This document shows, in pieces, positions 35,651-44,824 of a DNA stretch of 64,000 nucleotides. The notes beneath the pieces were generated by a model, which was given only the letters and a program-made list of their open reading frames with translations, did no database searches and was not told the origin of the DNA. Each line of letters begins with the position of its first letter. The first letter of the stretch is position 1. The stretch is from Trichobilharzia szidati. Its lineage: Eukaryota > Platyhelminthes > Trematoda > Strigeidida > Schistosomatidae. The position numbers were made by a program, and so were the translations under genes. The stretch spans positions 9,310,804 through 9,374,803 of the forward strand of contig OX235277.1 in assembly GCA_944472155.2 (NCBI GenBank), written 5' to 3'.

Positions 35651-35814
35651 GCAATTAATAGTATTCTCTGAGCTGGTTGGTTTGGTTGCGGAGCTTTCGT
35701 CGTCCTTCTGGACAACATCTTCAGCGCAATATTTAGCATAAAGTTTATGCTAAACAAACCAGCTCAGAGAACACTATTAATTGTAAATCATCCACCTGAG
35801 CTACAAATCTTCTC
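35651..35814. mobile_element. small hammerhead fold-back element with TSD
   Basis: Arms start at TCTCTGAGCTGGTT and end at CCAGCTCAGAGAACACTATTAATTG, meeting at the hairpin TTAGCATAAAGTTTATGCTAA. The left arm retains a hammerhead (35686-35730, minus); the right arm has lost that part. The right end, CATCCACCTGAGCTACAAATCT, matches the right end of the 36910-37384 palindrome. TAGTAATAATAATA occurs on both sides, so it inserted with a duplication of about 14 bp. Confidence 0.75.
35686..35730 (-). ncRNA. hammerhead ribozyme, canonical core
   Basis: Reverse complement: stem I TTGCG/CGCAA; CTGAAGA; one extra T; stem II GTTGTCC/GGACGAC around AGAA; GAAA; stem III A-G/C-T; cleavage triplet CTC. All invariant core bases are present. 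The extra base between A9 and stem II is shared with other PLE-type hammerheads here. Confidence 0.8.
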
Positions 35815-36369
35815 TAGTAATAATAATACTTTGTAGCAGTATATAGCAAACAGATTAACAGAATTCTGTTGGAGAAAACACGAAATAAACTCCATTGAGA
35901 TAATGATATTGTGTTCAGAAATTAGATGAACGAAAGAAATGAGTATAAGCCCACTTACATGACTGATGGTAATCTATGCTATAGGAAGATTTGATACTAC
36001 TGATTTCTCGTATCTTAATGACTTTAGAATGTTCTTAAGAAAACCAGCAAACTGTCTGGCATCAAAGAGAGGAATTCAAGGGAACCATAGAGAAGACGGA
36101 AGTGATGAAGATAACCAACCGACAACGACATCAATGGAAGACATCTGAATTAGGTCACCTCATCCACCTATATAGGAATCTTTGTTTCAACTAGAGCCGA
36201 CCTCAAAGAGGAGGATGTCAAAAGCCGAATAGGAAAAGGCTAGACATACCTTCATCATCACTCTGAAATCATCTGGGAAATCTTTTGCACTCACTTAGCA
36301 TAAACAACGGAATTTGGGTTTTCAACACTTCTGTGAAGTTAGTTGGAAAAGAGACAGTAGTGGTCAAAA

Positions 36370-36668
36370 CAAAACATGGCTACATCGTCAGTCAATGATG
36401 AAATCCACAACAGTTAGTTTAAGCCAGCCAAGTAGGGAGGTGTAGACTTTCTGACTGGTTGGGGTTCTCGGGACGGTTAGAATCAATGGCTGGAGACAAT
36501 TGGCCACATAGCTCAAAATAGTTCTTAATGGCGCAGATGTATTCACTCTTTCTGACTTATATAATATCCAGTAAAACTATAGTGTTCTTGGATATTACTA
36601 CTTGTTTTTCCCTCACACTTCTGTTTCTTATCTGTCTTTTGAACTTTCCTTTGTGGTGTGGTATATGG
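36370..36668 (+). mobile_element. RTE-A 3' end (plus arm of a tail-to-tail pair)
   Basis: Plus-strand end of RTE-A coding sequence and 3' UTR. It is followed at 36672 by a minus-strand RTE-A copy, so the two 3' portions abut in inverted orientation. Confidence 0.7.
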
Positions 36669-36946
36669 AGTCCGGGGACCCCAACCAGGAAGTCTACACC
36701 TTCCTACCTGGCTTAGACTAACTGTTGTGGATTTCATTGACTGGTGCCATGTTTTGGTTTGACCACCACTAGCTCTTTTCCAGCCTGATCAACCCTATGT
36801 CAGCTAAGATTGCCCGTCGAGGAAGGCGATGACTAGGCATACGCAACACATGTCCTAACCATCTCAATAGATGTAATTTCATAGTCTCGTCGATTGATTT
36901 CCCCTCCTTTTGGTGTGGTTGTGTTCTCTGAGCTGGATGGTTTGGT

Positions 36947-36988
36947 TGCGAAGCTTTCATTGCTCTACTGAGCAACATCTTCAGCGCA
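36947..36988 (-). ncRNA. hammerhead ribozyme, left arm of palindrome
   Basis: Identical to the right-arm copy (37273-37314) on the opposite strand: TGCG/CGCA stem I, CTGAAGA, extra T, GTTGCTC/GAGCAAT stem II, GAAA, AGCT stem III, then T as residue 17. Confidence 0.75.
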
Positions 36989-37272
36989 TACTTCGATGTG
37001 AAGTGAGCTTTTAGAATTCTCTATGAGTTTATTAGTCATCTCTTCTAGTAACCTTGAACGTGATTGGTTGTTTTTGTGTGACTTCTCACTTTCTAGTTCA
37101 CTTGTTTTGGTGTTGACTGTTTCCTTGACCTGAAAGGTCAACAGTCAACACCAAAACAAGTGAACTAGAAAGTGAGAAGTCACACAAAAACAACCAATCA
37201 CGTTCAAGGTTACTAGAAGAGATGACTAATAAACTCATAGAGAATTCTAAAAGCTCACTTCACATCGAAGTA

Positions 37273-37314
37273 TGCGCTGAAGATGTTGCTCAGTAGAGCA
37301 ATGAAAGCTTCGCA
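37273..37314 (+). ncRNA. hammerhead ribozyme, right arm of palindrome
   Basis: Canonical CTGAAGA and GAAA boxes with a 7-bp stem II and 4-bp stem I. The probable cleavage triplet is CTT (H17 = T, allowed but usually slower than C). In a full-length transcript of the element the two arms would pair with each other and compete with ribozyme folding. Confidence 0.75.
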
Positions 37315-37743
37315 ACCAAACCATCCAGCTCAGAGAACACAACCACACCAAAATCATCCACCTGAGCTACAAATCTCCTCTATTATTTCCCCTCCTTACC
37401 TAGCACTCGACGGCTTACCTCAGTATTGCTCACCTTATTATACCACTTCACACGGGAGATAGAACGCAGGCATCTATGATCAAAGACAGTTAGCCGGCCT
37501 TTTCATGTCTTCCACTCTCAATGGCCAGGTCTCAGCCATAAAGGAGGACGGAGCGGACTGATGAGCAGTACACCCGCCCTTTGGTCGATAGTCGGATATC
37601 GCGTCTACGCCAGAGATGGCGAAAGTAGCCCTAATTATAATAATAATAAATGTATAATTTATATAGAGTAATTCACAGTTACTGATTATTCCCCCATTTT
37701 TTTCGCTGTTTTTTGTTGTTTCTTCACCAAAAAAAAAATGTAG

Positions 37744-37995
37744 GATATGAAACATTAACACCAACTAGTAAAGATTCAGCTCTGGATGATCGAAGTTCCA
37801 GTTATGCAGTGGATATTCCCCCACCACCACTTCCACAAATGGAACTCAATCCACCCTATACTAAAGCTACAGCTGGCAATGAAAGCATCTTGGCCTTGGA
37901 ACGTAGACAAGCTGAACTTGAAGCTCGTGCAGCTGAACTGGATCGTCGGGAGAAAGAACAACAAGCTCGCATGAATTCTATCCAGGCGACTCCAA
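37744..37995 (+). CDS. SCAMP: SCAMP exon: proline-rich segment and coiled coil
   Basis: Acceptor ATGTAG before 37744 and donor GTAATG after 37995; 252 nt, starting with two bases of a codon and ending after one base, so it joins the 31308 exon (giving DPAP-R-YETLTP) and has phase-1 introns on both sides. It encodes YETLTPTSKDSALDD, a proline run (IPPPPLPQMELNPPY), and a charged coiled coil ALERRQAELEARAAELDRRE. An NPF segment followed by linker and AELxRRE coiled coil just before the membrane region is the SCAMP layout. SCAMPs are tetraspanning proteins of recycling vesicles. Four-helix exons were not found downstream in this window. Confidence 0.72.
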
Positions 37996-38339
37996 GTAAT
38001 GTTTTATTCTTATATATATATATATATATATATATATTCTTCTCATGTGTATTTTCAAGTGTTGATTTGTAGAGATTTAATAATTTTCTAACCACATGAA
38101 TTAGAGTTCTACTGAGGATGAGGGACTACCGCCGACTGAGGTCTTGGGTGCATTCTTCTGAGGACTCACAAACTAGAATTGAAACAAGTGTTGAGTAGTC
38201 TCTACCTTCCAGTGGCTCTCTCTCTTTCTGATTGACGTCATTTTGGTGATATGACTAGCAGTCAATAATTGTGTGTTATATTTCTGGATCCTTACTGAAG
38301 ATCAGATGGCTTGGCAGGAAGAATAAGTAACAGGGAACT

Positions 38340-38985
38340 CCAGTAATAGCCTTTCGTCCAGGAAATATTTCGATTTGTTGATTGACCATGGAAGGTTTGA
38401 AGCCTCATTTCTGATAAATTTCTGTGCTTCTCCAAACCCTTCTTGAATAAGTCAATTAAGGGCGCGCTGACATTACTTCTCCTTCTTCTTGGGGAGTAGG
38501 TTCCAGGAGTTGATGACTCAGCGATATGGTGGTTCCTCCTTGGCTTTTGAACTCTCCTGCTATGTTCTCTGAAGTGTTTTGACTACCTGCTGTGAAGGAA
38601 AAGAGAGAATAGATCAGGTCCGTTGGCATTATTCAAAATTTTAAACATTGTAACATTGTAAATCTCGTCTCTGCTTACGCTATGATAGTGAGAAGAAATT
38701 AAAGCTGTCTAGTCTTTCCTCGTATGATAAGTTATTCATGCTGAGAATCATACGTGTTCTCTTCGTTTGAACCCTTTCTAGAATATGTGAATCCCCTTTA
38801 AGACAAGGACTAGCTGTCTGGATACAGTTTGCCAGTTTTGACCTCACCAGAGATGTATGTAAGGAGGTGAATATATCGCTGGTGATTCTAGTAAAGGCTC
38901 TGCGAATCGCCCATACAAGGTAGCTTGATATATACGTCTTTCTTAGTGATGAGTTGGAGAGTGGGTCTTGGTGCTCCATTGATGA
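38340..38985 (-). pseudogene. CR1-like C-terminal relic
   Basis: Minus strand from about 38979: AIRRAFTRITSDIFTSLHTSLV, CIQTASPCLKGDSHILERVQ, RTRMILSMNNLSYEERLDSFNFFSLS. These are the post-RT region of CR1/Jockey-type elements (compare TYVRPHLE..RVQRWAT near 18220-18320). Downstream to 38340 the LIDLFKKGLEKH end can be read in other frames. RT itself is absent. It lies inside the inferred SCAMP intron. Confidence 0.7.
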
Positions 38986-39267
38986 CCAACTTACTCCTCT
39001 TTATGAACTTGTTTGGATAATTACTGTCAACCAGAGTTTCTATCAACTTTCTTTCTTCCTCATCAAGTGTGTCTTCAGTGCATATTCATTGGATTTTACT
39101 GAAGAGGCACTTTACTAAGGCTCTTTGATACCGAACAGAGTAGAAACTGTGTGGTAATTAAGATTCTGTCCTCTTCAAGTAGGTTTTCTAAAAATACATC
39201 ATTTTATTGATCCATCAAACCGTCGACTAAGCAATATAACTGGGTAACATGAATAGTTGTCTTCCTT

Positions 39268-39480
39268 TTTAATTGGTGGATGATGGCGACTAGCAGTGGA
39301 ATCCAGGATGCGCATTTCGTTCTATTTGGGACTCGTCTCCCAGCTGGATGTGCCTACATTCCCCAGGGAATCAGTAATGATGTTCTCACAGAGGCTCGAA
39401 CCCAGTGCCTATAGTTTCAATCGCCAAAGCGTTATCCACTAGACCACTTGGGCCACGAGAGCCACCTCTTGTGCAACGGG
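39268..39480 (-). mobile_element. Sm-alpha-like SINE (tRNA head plus hammerhead), minus
   Basis: Reverse complement reads AAGTGGTCTAGTGGATAACG (box A), CACTGGGTTCGAGCC (box B), then a hammerhead region, ending in ATTCCACTGCTAGTCGCCAT. This combination of a polymerase III promoter and a hammerhead is the known schistosome Sm-alpha design. It lies head-to-head with the plus copy at 39520-39861. Confidence 0.8.
39301..39349 (-). ncRNA. Sm-alpha-type hammerhead with interrupted core
   Basis: Stem I ATCCAG/CTGGAT, stem II GTCC..GAAC with one mismatch, GAAA, stem III ATG/CAT, and cleavage triplet ATC are visible. The first core box reads CTGGGAGACGA, i.e. CTGACGA with GGAG inserted after CTG, so this copy is probably inactive. 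Confidence 0.7.
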
Positions 39481-39519
39481 TCATATCAATTATTTAATTG
39501 AATTTTAGATTTCCCCCCC

Positions 39520-39861
39520 GTCGATTGATTGAACCGAAGTAGTGCTCGGTCTCAAGTTGACATGTCGGCTTCTTGTCCCTAAGTGGTCTAGTCGATAACG
39601 CCTCGGCGTTTGAAACTATAGGCACTGGGTTCGAGCCTCCGTGGTGGGAACATCATCACTGACTCACTGGGGAATGCAGGTACATCCGGCAGGAGGACGA
39701 GTCGCAAATAGGACGAAATGCGCATCCTCGCTGGATTCCACTGGTAGTCACCATCCACCAATTAAATCCTAATTACATGCCCAGATATCGTCGAAGCATC
39801 TACACAAGAAGCCGACATGTCTACGTGAGACCCAGCACTAATTCGGTCCAATCAATCGACG
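39520..39861 (+). mobile_element. Sm-alpha-like SINE fold-back, plus
   Basis: Plus copy: AAGTGGTCTAGTCGATAACG box A, GGGTTCGAGCC box B, hammerhead-like region 39684-39736 (GGACGAG..GGACGAAATGCGCATC, core degraded). The ends are inverted repeats of about 65 nt: CCCGTCGATTGATTG.. at left, ..CAATCAATCGACGGG at right, each with GACATGTCGGCTTCTTGT. Confidence 0.75.
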
Positions 39862-39879
39862 GGAAAACCTAAAATTCAA

Positions 39880-40424
39880 GTGTCGGTTTCTAGAGATTTG
39901 ATTGGTTACAGGATTTCATCATAAGCTGACGTTAGTTAGAGAATCATTGGGAAACCTGGAGTACTGGACAACTGTTTCGTCCTATTTTGAGACTCTTCAT
40001 CAGTACGCACCCACCGATAGGGTTCGAACCCCAGGACCTTCTGATTACAAGACCAGCAACCTCGTAGACCATTAAACCACTGGGACCCAATACAATAGCC
40101 CGTGAATTCTAACTTCTGCCAATTCATGCGGCAGGTCGGGTGTGAGGACAAATACTCGCCGAAGACATTGGCTAGTGGTCGCGCTATGTCGTGAATTGGC
40201 AGAAGTTAGAATTCATGAACCATTGGATTGAGTCTCAGTGGCTTTATGGTCTACTAGCTCGCCTTGTGACCAGAAGGTTCTGGGTTTGAATCCCGCGACG
40301 TGGGTGCGTAATGTTGAAGAGTTCCAAACTAGGCTGACGAAACAGCTGTCCAGTATTCCCTGGCAGGTTTTCCAATGGTTCTCTAACCAATGTCAGCTGG
40401 TCATGATGAAATCCTGTAACCAAT
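39880..40424. mobile_element. SINE2 inverted dimer with 11-bp TSD
   Basis: Minus arm 39880-40133, plus arm 40134-40424, meeting inside the 5' part (GCGGCA/GGTCGGGTGTGAGG). Both arms contain the tRNA-like head: reverse box B at about 40022, and plus box A AGTGGCTTTATGG near 40237 with box B TGGGTTTGAATCCCG near 40281. Both outer ends are the SINE2 3' end. CTAAAATTCAA flanks it at 39869-39879 and 40425-40435. Confidence 0.85.
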
Positions 40425-40435
40425 CTAAAATTCAA

Positions 40436-40919
40436 TTAAATAAATTATCTTCCCTGGTCTACAGATATGAGTGATATACTATGGTATTGTTAAAAGGAAT
40501 TAATTATTTCATACATTTGGTTCCCTTGATAAATTTCGATAGAGAAAGAAAGACCAGATTTGCAGTATAAAATGATATCATTCTATTTCACAGGTTCTCA
40601 TCAGATGCAAACTACCTGAAATTACAATAGTTATAATTAATAACATTTCATACTTTATTGTTTGAAAGGTAATACAGAAAGCATTATAAGATAAACGCAT
40701 CCGGAATATAAGGATTAAAATTTTTGTAGCTTAAGTTACCATCAATTTATATACTATCAAACTATGAAAAAAGGAAGAAAATGGGGGTGAGAGAAGACAG
40801 AAAAATCTAATAAACAGTGTCAACATGGCAACTCAAGAAGGTCAAAGTTCATCAATTTGAAAACTTGCTTAGTGAGCTGAGCTCACTAGTGTGTATGACT
40901 AACCAGTGTAATGAAAGTG
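40436..40919. other. no recognisable gene
   Basis: AT-rich, no motif or repeat link noticed. Confidence 0.45.
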
Positions 40920-41345
40920 GTATGGTTACCAAGGCAGTGAGAGATTGACTGCACTCTCTCTGTCTGTGTGCATAAGTTTGGTCTGAGACGTTTGATTGCA
41001 ATAGCTTCGACAAATCATAGTAGATTCGTTGTCCTTTGTATGTTTAATATTTTGAAGGATTTGGAAATCTCGACAAAATGGCTGGTATCCACAAGGTGTC
41101 TGGTAATTGCACTTTGTAAATATCTGCTTCCTTTTAAGCATAAGTTTCTCGGAATATGCTCTGAAAACCGGATAGAAGCCCTTCTTTCTGTCCTTCCGAT
41201 GTACTTGCTGCCGCAGGTGCACGTAAATTCATAAATGCAGTTGGCGGTAACATCAGCAGGGTATTTATCCAGTTTCGATTGGCTTATAGAGCATGTAGTA
41301 CTGTATAGTGTCACTAGATTGGCTGCAAGGAAGCATCTCTGGTCT
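40920..41345 (-). pseudogene. PLE GIY-YIG fragment
   Basis: Minus frame from about 41314: YPADVTANCIYEFTCTCGSKYIGRTERRASIRFSEHIP, then SAITRHLVDTSH, with a second frame to 40926 holding the C-terminus. The Cys-rich entry and YIG motif are intact, and one frameshift separates the end. RT is absent. Confidence 0.8.
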
Positions 41346-42084
41346 TTCTTTCTTTATCGGAATTAATTATTGATTACGTTTTGGGTGTTGGCATTAGTGT
41401 ACATTTGTGCAATACAATATTAGCTGTGTAGATTACAGAAAGGAGGAATACTTTTTTTTATAAGTACCTTTGATGGATAGATAGATAGATATTCAACCAA
41501 ATATCATCAACATAAAAATAAAATATGACATAGTGACAACATATATTTCTAAGGTATACAGCTGGTTTTCTTTTTTTCCTTCAAATATATATATATATGT
41601 ATATTACGTTAACAATATTCTACTATATCATAGGTAAGAAGACGGAGAATGATCGAATATGTATGTTTATATATGTGTTTGTAGGTGTGCATGTGCGTGT
41701 GTGTGCATTAACACATACTCCACTGTACTCAATCTAATACTCGTGTTTTACACAACTGTTACATGCCTGTGTGTTTGTGTGTCCGTGCGTGCGTACGTGT
41801 ATCCATGTTAGTAGTTGTGCATCAACGAGATTGACGTAGAAGAAGAGAATTGCCTTGCTTTGCCTTGTTTTTTTTATGTGCAACTAAGTTGGGGTATATA
41901 TGTGTATATAAGTAGTATATAAGTAGTATTTTTAAGTAGTAAAAACAGTAGTGGAATTTTTCTTATCTTCTTTTTTTTGTCTTGTTCAAATGAATGCACT
42001 GGTTCTTACATTAACTCAAAACGAAAAAAATTAAATTCAGTTGTAATGCAGCCTTTTTGCTTTTCTACCATAGTTGGTACTACT
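41346..42084. other. low-complexity spacer
   Basis: Contains GATA-type (41470-41492), TATA (41586-41605) and TGTG (41660-41810) runs. No gene. Confidence 0.5.
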
Positions 42085-42179
42085 CCATATTAGTTTGTCT
42101 ATCAGAGAAACAGTATTATTCATTATAAATTATTTAAATTAATCCCAGCGTGTTAAGAAAATCAAAACAAGATCTGTTT

Positions 42180-42223
42180 TCTGAACGTTTCGCTGTGTAA
42201 GCCATCACAGCTTCTTCAGCAGA
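42180..42223 (-). ncRNA. hammerhead ribozyme, canonical core (PLE-C)
   Basis: Reverse complement: stem I TCTG/CAGA; CTGAAGA; one extra A; stem II GCTGTG/CACAGC around ATGGCTTA; GAAA; 2-bp stem III; GTT cleavage triplet. The plus-strand partner at 42846-42882 keeps CTGAAGA but has lost GAAA. Confidence 0.8.
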
Positions 42224-42358
42224 TTTATTCGGATTTTTATTAATCATCAAAATATATAGTCAAAAAATTTTTTTTACATAAATTGAAGTCAGTTTATTTG
42301 AAGGTCATTTGTCCATGGACATTTTTACCAATAGAAATATGTAGAAATAGTTTCCAAA

Positions 42359-42745
42359 ATGTCTCAAAGTAATTGTGTCTACAAGATAAAGTGTTCAGAA
42401 TGTGATGCATGCTATATAGGGGAGAGCAGTAGGCAGGTGAAGGTTAGAGTGAATGAACATAGACTATGCACGAAACGTCCACCTAGAAATGAAGTAGAAT
42501 TAAAAAGTCTAGAAAAAAGATCGGCTATAGCAATGCATGCTGTCTATGGACAGCGGACATAAAATTGATTTCGACAATGTTGAAATTCTCGGAAGAGGAT
42601 TTCATTCAACACATAAAGAAAGGTTGACCTCTGAAGCCTTGCACATTTTAACGACATCGAATGCAGTGAATAGGAAAGAAGGGATAGACTTATCACCCTA
42701 TATGGCAAACTCTTATGAAGCAAGACAGATGAAAAAACAATAAAC
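42359..42745 (+). pseudogene. PLE-C GIY-YIG domain
   Basis: First frame 42359-42562: NCVYKIKCSECDACYIGESSRQVKVRVNEH. A shift near 42537 leads to GHKIDFDNVEILGRGFHSTHKERLTSEALHI, which ends at 42741. The Cys pairs and YIG are intact. Only one frameshift separates the halves. RT is missing, so this is a 5'-truncated PLE. Confidence 0.85.
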
Positions 42746-43229
42746 ACTCTATGAGCCTCCATGACCTTTTAAAGCATGTAGTATCTTGTTTATCACATAT
42801 GAATCCACGTAATTTCCACATGATGATTAATAAAAATACGAATAAATCTGCTGAAGAAGCTATAGCTTAAACAGCATTTTTTTAACACGCTGGGATTAAT
42901 TTAAATAATTTATAATGAATCAATCTGACTCGGCGCTCAAATCATTCCAGGAAGTTCGTAACACCTACGGCCTGGAAACCTATAAACAGTATTATTGTCT
43001 ACTGGATGACGAAGTTTCGAGCACAATTTATGTATTGTTCCTAATCATATCACACCTATTATATAATCACACAACTTTGAAACTTGACTTTTTTTTTTAG
43101 TTTTCTTTACTCTTTCCTATTCGTCGTCGTAGAGGTAGTGTAGAATTTTCCAGATATCTGGGACAAGATGATCCGAAATCCACTAGTGTGTTTAACTTCC
43201 CATCTTCTTTCCTTTTTTTATGCTTCAAT

Positions 43230-43838
43230 CAAACATTGGAAGCTCCCCTTCTTGGCTTTCCAATTGAATCGCCTCCACCTTTGAGTTAATGTGTTCGAAA
43301 AAATGTATGTATGTTTTGTGTTCTAAGTGCGGTGAATGTGTCATCTACATACCTCCACCATACTTTGCGGTGCGCTAAGTTTTCCTGTCTATCCATGAAT
43401 AAATCTGCCACAACCGGGGATATTGGTGATCCCATGGCAACTCTCTCACTTTGTTTATATATTTTCCTTTGGAATTTAAATACTGTGGAAGTCAAGCATA
43501 GCTGCACTTCCAGCATTATGTCCTCAAGTGGCACTTTTGTCCTAAGTTCGAGTTCTTGGTCAGAAATGAGTTTGTTTCTGACTGCCTCTATAGCCATATT
43601 TATTGGTATACGTGTATATAAACTGAGAATGTTAAAACTAACCATTTTTTCTTCATTATCTAATTTTAAATTATCTAATCTATGTTTTAGTTCATAAGAA
43701 TACGTTAGCTTAGATTTAGTGGCTTCTAAGAGGATTGAAAAATTCAGCCCCACCCGAAAAGTATGTTGGAGGTATGTCGGTGACACATTCATCGTACTTA
43801 AAACATAAGACATTAATAGGTTTTTCGAACACATCAAC
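43230..43838 (-). pseudogene. PLE-B reverse transcriptase fragment
   Basis: Frame from 43837 down to 43286. Motif A region MVSFNILSLYTRIP has Asn where PLE RTs carry the catalytic Asp. Motif B is VAMGSPISPVVAD, and motif C is WWRYVDDTF with intact Asp pair. It continues in shifted frames to about 43230 (HINS..VEAIQ). Probably inactive. Confidence 0.85.
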
Positions 43839-44824
43839 TCGAAGGTGGAGGCAATTCAATTCACTTATGAATTGGAAAGTCAGGAAAGGTGGTAGAGCTT
43901 TCAATGTTAGATTGTAGCGTAAAAAGGAAAGGAAGTGGGAAGTTAAACACACTAGCGTGTTTACAGGAAACTCACTCATTCAAACTGATATTTGAATTTC
44001 GGATGATTTCCACCCAATGTCAGTAAAAATAGGATTGGTGAAATGTTTAAGTCATAGGGTAGAAAAACCTAAATAAAAGTATCGAGGAAAATCTCAAACA
44101 GGAAGTGAGGCGTATAAGAGAAGCTTTGAAACTTAATAATTAACCTGATAAATTAATCAGAAATTATGGAGGGAAATGTAAAAATAAAATTGGTAATTAT
44201 AGTAGTGATAGAGATAATAATATTATTGCTAATGATGACATGCATGTCAGACTTGCACAGGATTATGACAACACCAACAATAGGGAATACAAATCATCAA
44301 TAGTACTTCCGTACAGAGAAGGAACCTCGGAAACCTTACTTAAAATCCTCAACAAGGCAGGAATAAAAGTGGCTGGCATTCAAACCGACCACAAACTCTA
44401 TTAGAAACAAGCTTTGTCGGTTAGAGGATCAATCTCGTGGAACCTTTAAAACAAAACAATTTAGTTTATCTAATACCCTGCCTGCAGTGATTGTCAGGTG
44501 AAATACATAGGTCAAACTAGTAGAACAGGGGTAGTCAGTCAGACTAGGGAGCACAAAAACCTAACAAAATCTAGATTGGTTGACTCGAATAATATAAGAA
44601 ATCTAGAGAATAGTTCAGCTATAGCATTACATGCAGTTACACACAACCATACAATAGGATGGGATAGGATAATAGTTTTAAAATCTAATGTCACAGGGGG
44701 GAGGAAGAGATTGATAACAGAAGCTTTGTTTATCGAATCAACTGCAAAACGTGTTATAGGAATGACTTGTCCACCCGGACATCTGGAAATTCTACACTAC
44801 CCGTACGATGCAAACAAGAAGGAA
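43730..44824 (+). pseudogene. PLE-B RT end plus GIY-YIG, opposite strand
   Basis: Plus strand: WRYVGDTFIVL (motif C with D to G) near 43755-43790, FFEHINSKVEAIQFTYE near 43825, then the NSLIQTDI..HPMSVKIGLV block near 43970-44040, a connector near 44290-44370, and a GIY-YIG frame 44498-44824 starting VKYIGQTSRTG. The motif C segment duplicates part of the minus-strand RT next to it, so the inversion overlaps rather than simply reorders the gene. Confidence 0.75.

Larger units (their letters stand above)
36910..37384. mobile_element. 475-bp palindromic hammerhead element with 13-bp TSD
   Basis: Arms 36908-37121 and 37140-37353 appear to be perfect reverse complements (214 nt; 18-nt loop that itself folds as GACCT-GAA-AGGTC). 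Only the right side continues with CATCCACCTGAGCTACAAATC. Each arm carries the same hammerhead. ATTTCCCCTCCTT is duplicated at 36897-36909 and 37385-37397, and removing one copy plus the insert restores a continuous RTE-A sequence. The arm can be read open for about 50 codons (TKTSELESEKSHKNN), perhaps a PLE coding scrap. It has no transposase, so it must move in trans. Confidence 0.88.
36672..37640 (-). pseudogene. RTE-A C-terminal region, interrupted by a palindromic element
   Basis: Minus-strand [26 protein letters not shown] and downstream at 36700-36900, then after the inserted palindrome the upstream part (37385-37640) with a LGKE-like end and the AETWPLRVEDMKRPA region. The sequence CCCCTCCTTACCTAGCACTCGA is split exactly at the insertion. 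Confidence 0.75.
42121..42983 (+). mobile_element. PLE-C insertion with 13-bp TSD inside PLE-B
   Basis: AAACAGTATTATT at 42108-42120 and 42984-42996 flanks an 863-bp insert. Its ends are inverted repeats of about 45 nt (ATTATAAATTATTTAAATTAATCCCAGCGTG and its complement), beyond which only the right side extends about 65 nt. Each repeat is preceded by a hammerhead or hammerhead relic pointing outward. The interior encodes a GIY-YIG domain only. Confidence 0.85.
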
